From Dendrolimus kikuchii (Eukaryota; Arthropoda; Insecta; Lepidoptera; Lasiocampidae): a stretch of DNA of 64,000 nucleotides. Location: positions 5,716,887-5,780,886 of the forward strand of contig CM034392.1 of NCBI GenBank assembly GCA_019925095.2. Reading direction: 5' to 3'. Position numbers and translations under genes: made by a program. This document shows positions 63,771 through 64,000 of the stretch, in pieces. The notes beneath the pieces are model-generated. The model ran no database searches. It saw only the letters and a list, made by a program, of their open reading frames with translations, and was not told the origin of the DNA. The number at the start of each line of letters is the position of its first letter. Position 1 is the stretch's first letter.

Positions 63771-64000
63771 GAAAAAGTGTGTATAAAGTGCCTAAGCAGC
63801 AATACTTTCTCAGCTAGAATTCGTACTCACTTCATTGAAAGGAGAGAAAGGATGCCTTAGCCAAAGGCTTACTGCAACTACACCCCAGGTTTGCTATTAT
63901 AATTGTGTCAGGATGGTCACTTATTGACTTTGAAATTGGTGAATATGTCATATCTGACAAGCTACTATTACCAAAATGGGATACATGTACGAGACAAGCA
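63771..64000 (+). other. start of white intron 11 remainder: nothing recognised
   Basis: No splice acceptor with a White-like continuation before the window ends. Confidence 0.5.

Overview
The window is eukaryotic and almost certainly from a lepidopteran (moth or butterfly). It is AT-rich, with long GT-AG introns and a dense load of insect retroposons, RTE-type LINEs, small foldback DNA elements and mariner and P-superfamily relics. Its only confidently recognised host gene is the eye-pigment ABC half-transporter gene white (ABCG family), whose predicted protein closely matches what I know of lepidopteran White.

Layout. Positions 1-22,400 are intergenic or upstream DNA in which I find no convincing host gene; they hold repeats, a mariner relic (14.2-14.7 kb), a decayed P-superfamily transposase (15.3-18.6 kb) and a young, 5'-truncated R1-clade-like retroposon insertion (19.7-21.4 kb) with a target-site duplication (TSD) and a pure poly(A) tail. 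white starts at ATG 22,594 on the + strand and runs off the right edge. Eleven coding exons are present: 22594-22677, 43839-44070, 46270-46508, 50631-50702, 51270-51449, 53549-53706, 54285-54465, 55444-55626, 56199-56330, 57470-57698 and 63400-63505. They total 1,796 coding nt (598 complete codons plus two bases). All splice junctions are GT-AG and reading phase is kept throughout. Intron 1 is 21.2 kb and intron 10 is 5.7 kb. The C-terminal part, roughly 85-90 residues by family length, lies beyond the window.

The introns hold most of the remaining structure. (i) A ~310-bp retroposon family, called A here, has at least 16 copies in both orientations. It ends in an A-rich AATAAA-type tail and shares its last ~90 bp with the 3' end of a LINE family (C) also present here, which suggests a SINE mobilised by that LINE. 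Several A copies have 7-8 bp TSDs, and one interrupts the P-like transposase with a deducible in-frame empty site. (ii) Three 5'-truncated RTE copies (D) with GTAT tails have TSDs of 8-12 bp. (iii) A ~1.1-kb tandem duplication (39,962-42,171) has its breakpoint about 20 bp inside one RTE copy, so it is younger than that insertion. (iv) There are foldback MITEs and Helitron-like fragments. I saw no CRISPR array, tRNA or rRNA gene, or operon. The likely biology is a pigment-transporter gene whose introns have been enlarged by retroposons. The unusual items are the A/C retroposon partnership, the gag-only R1-like insertion and the P-element relic.
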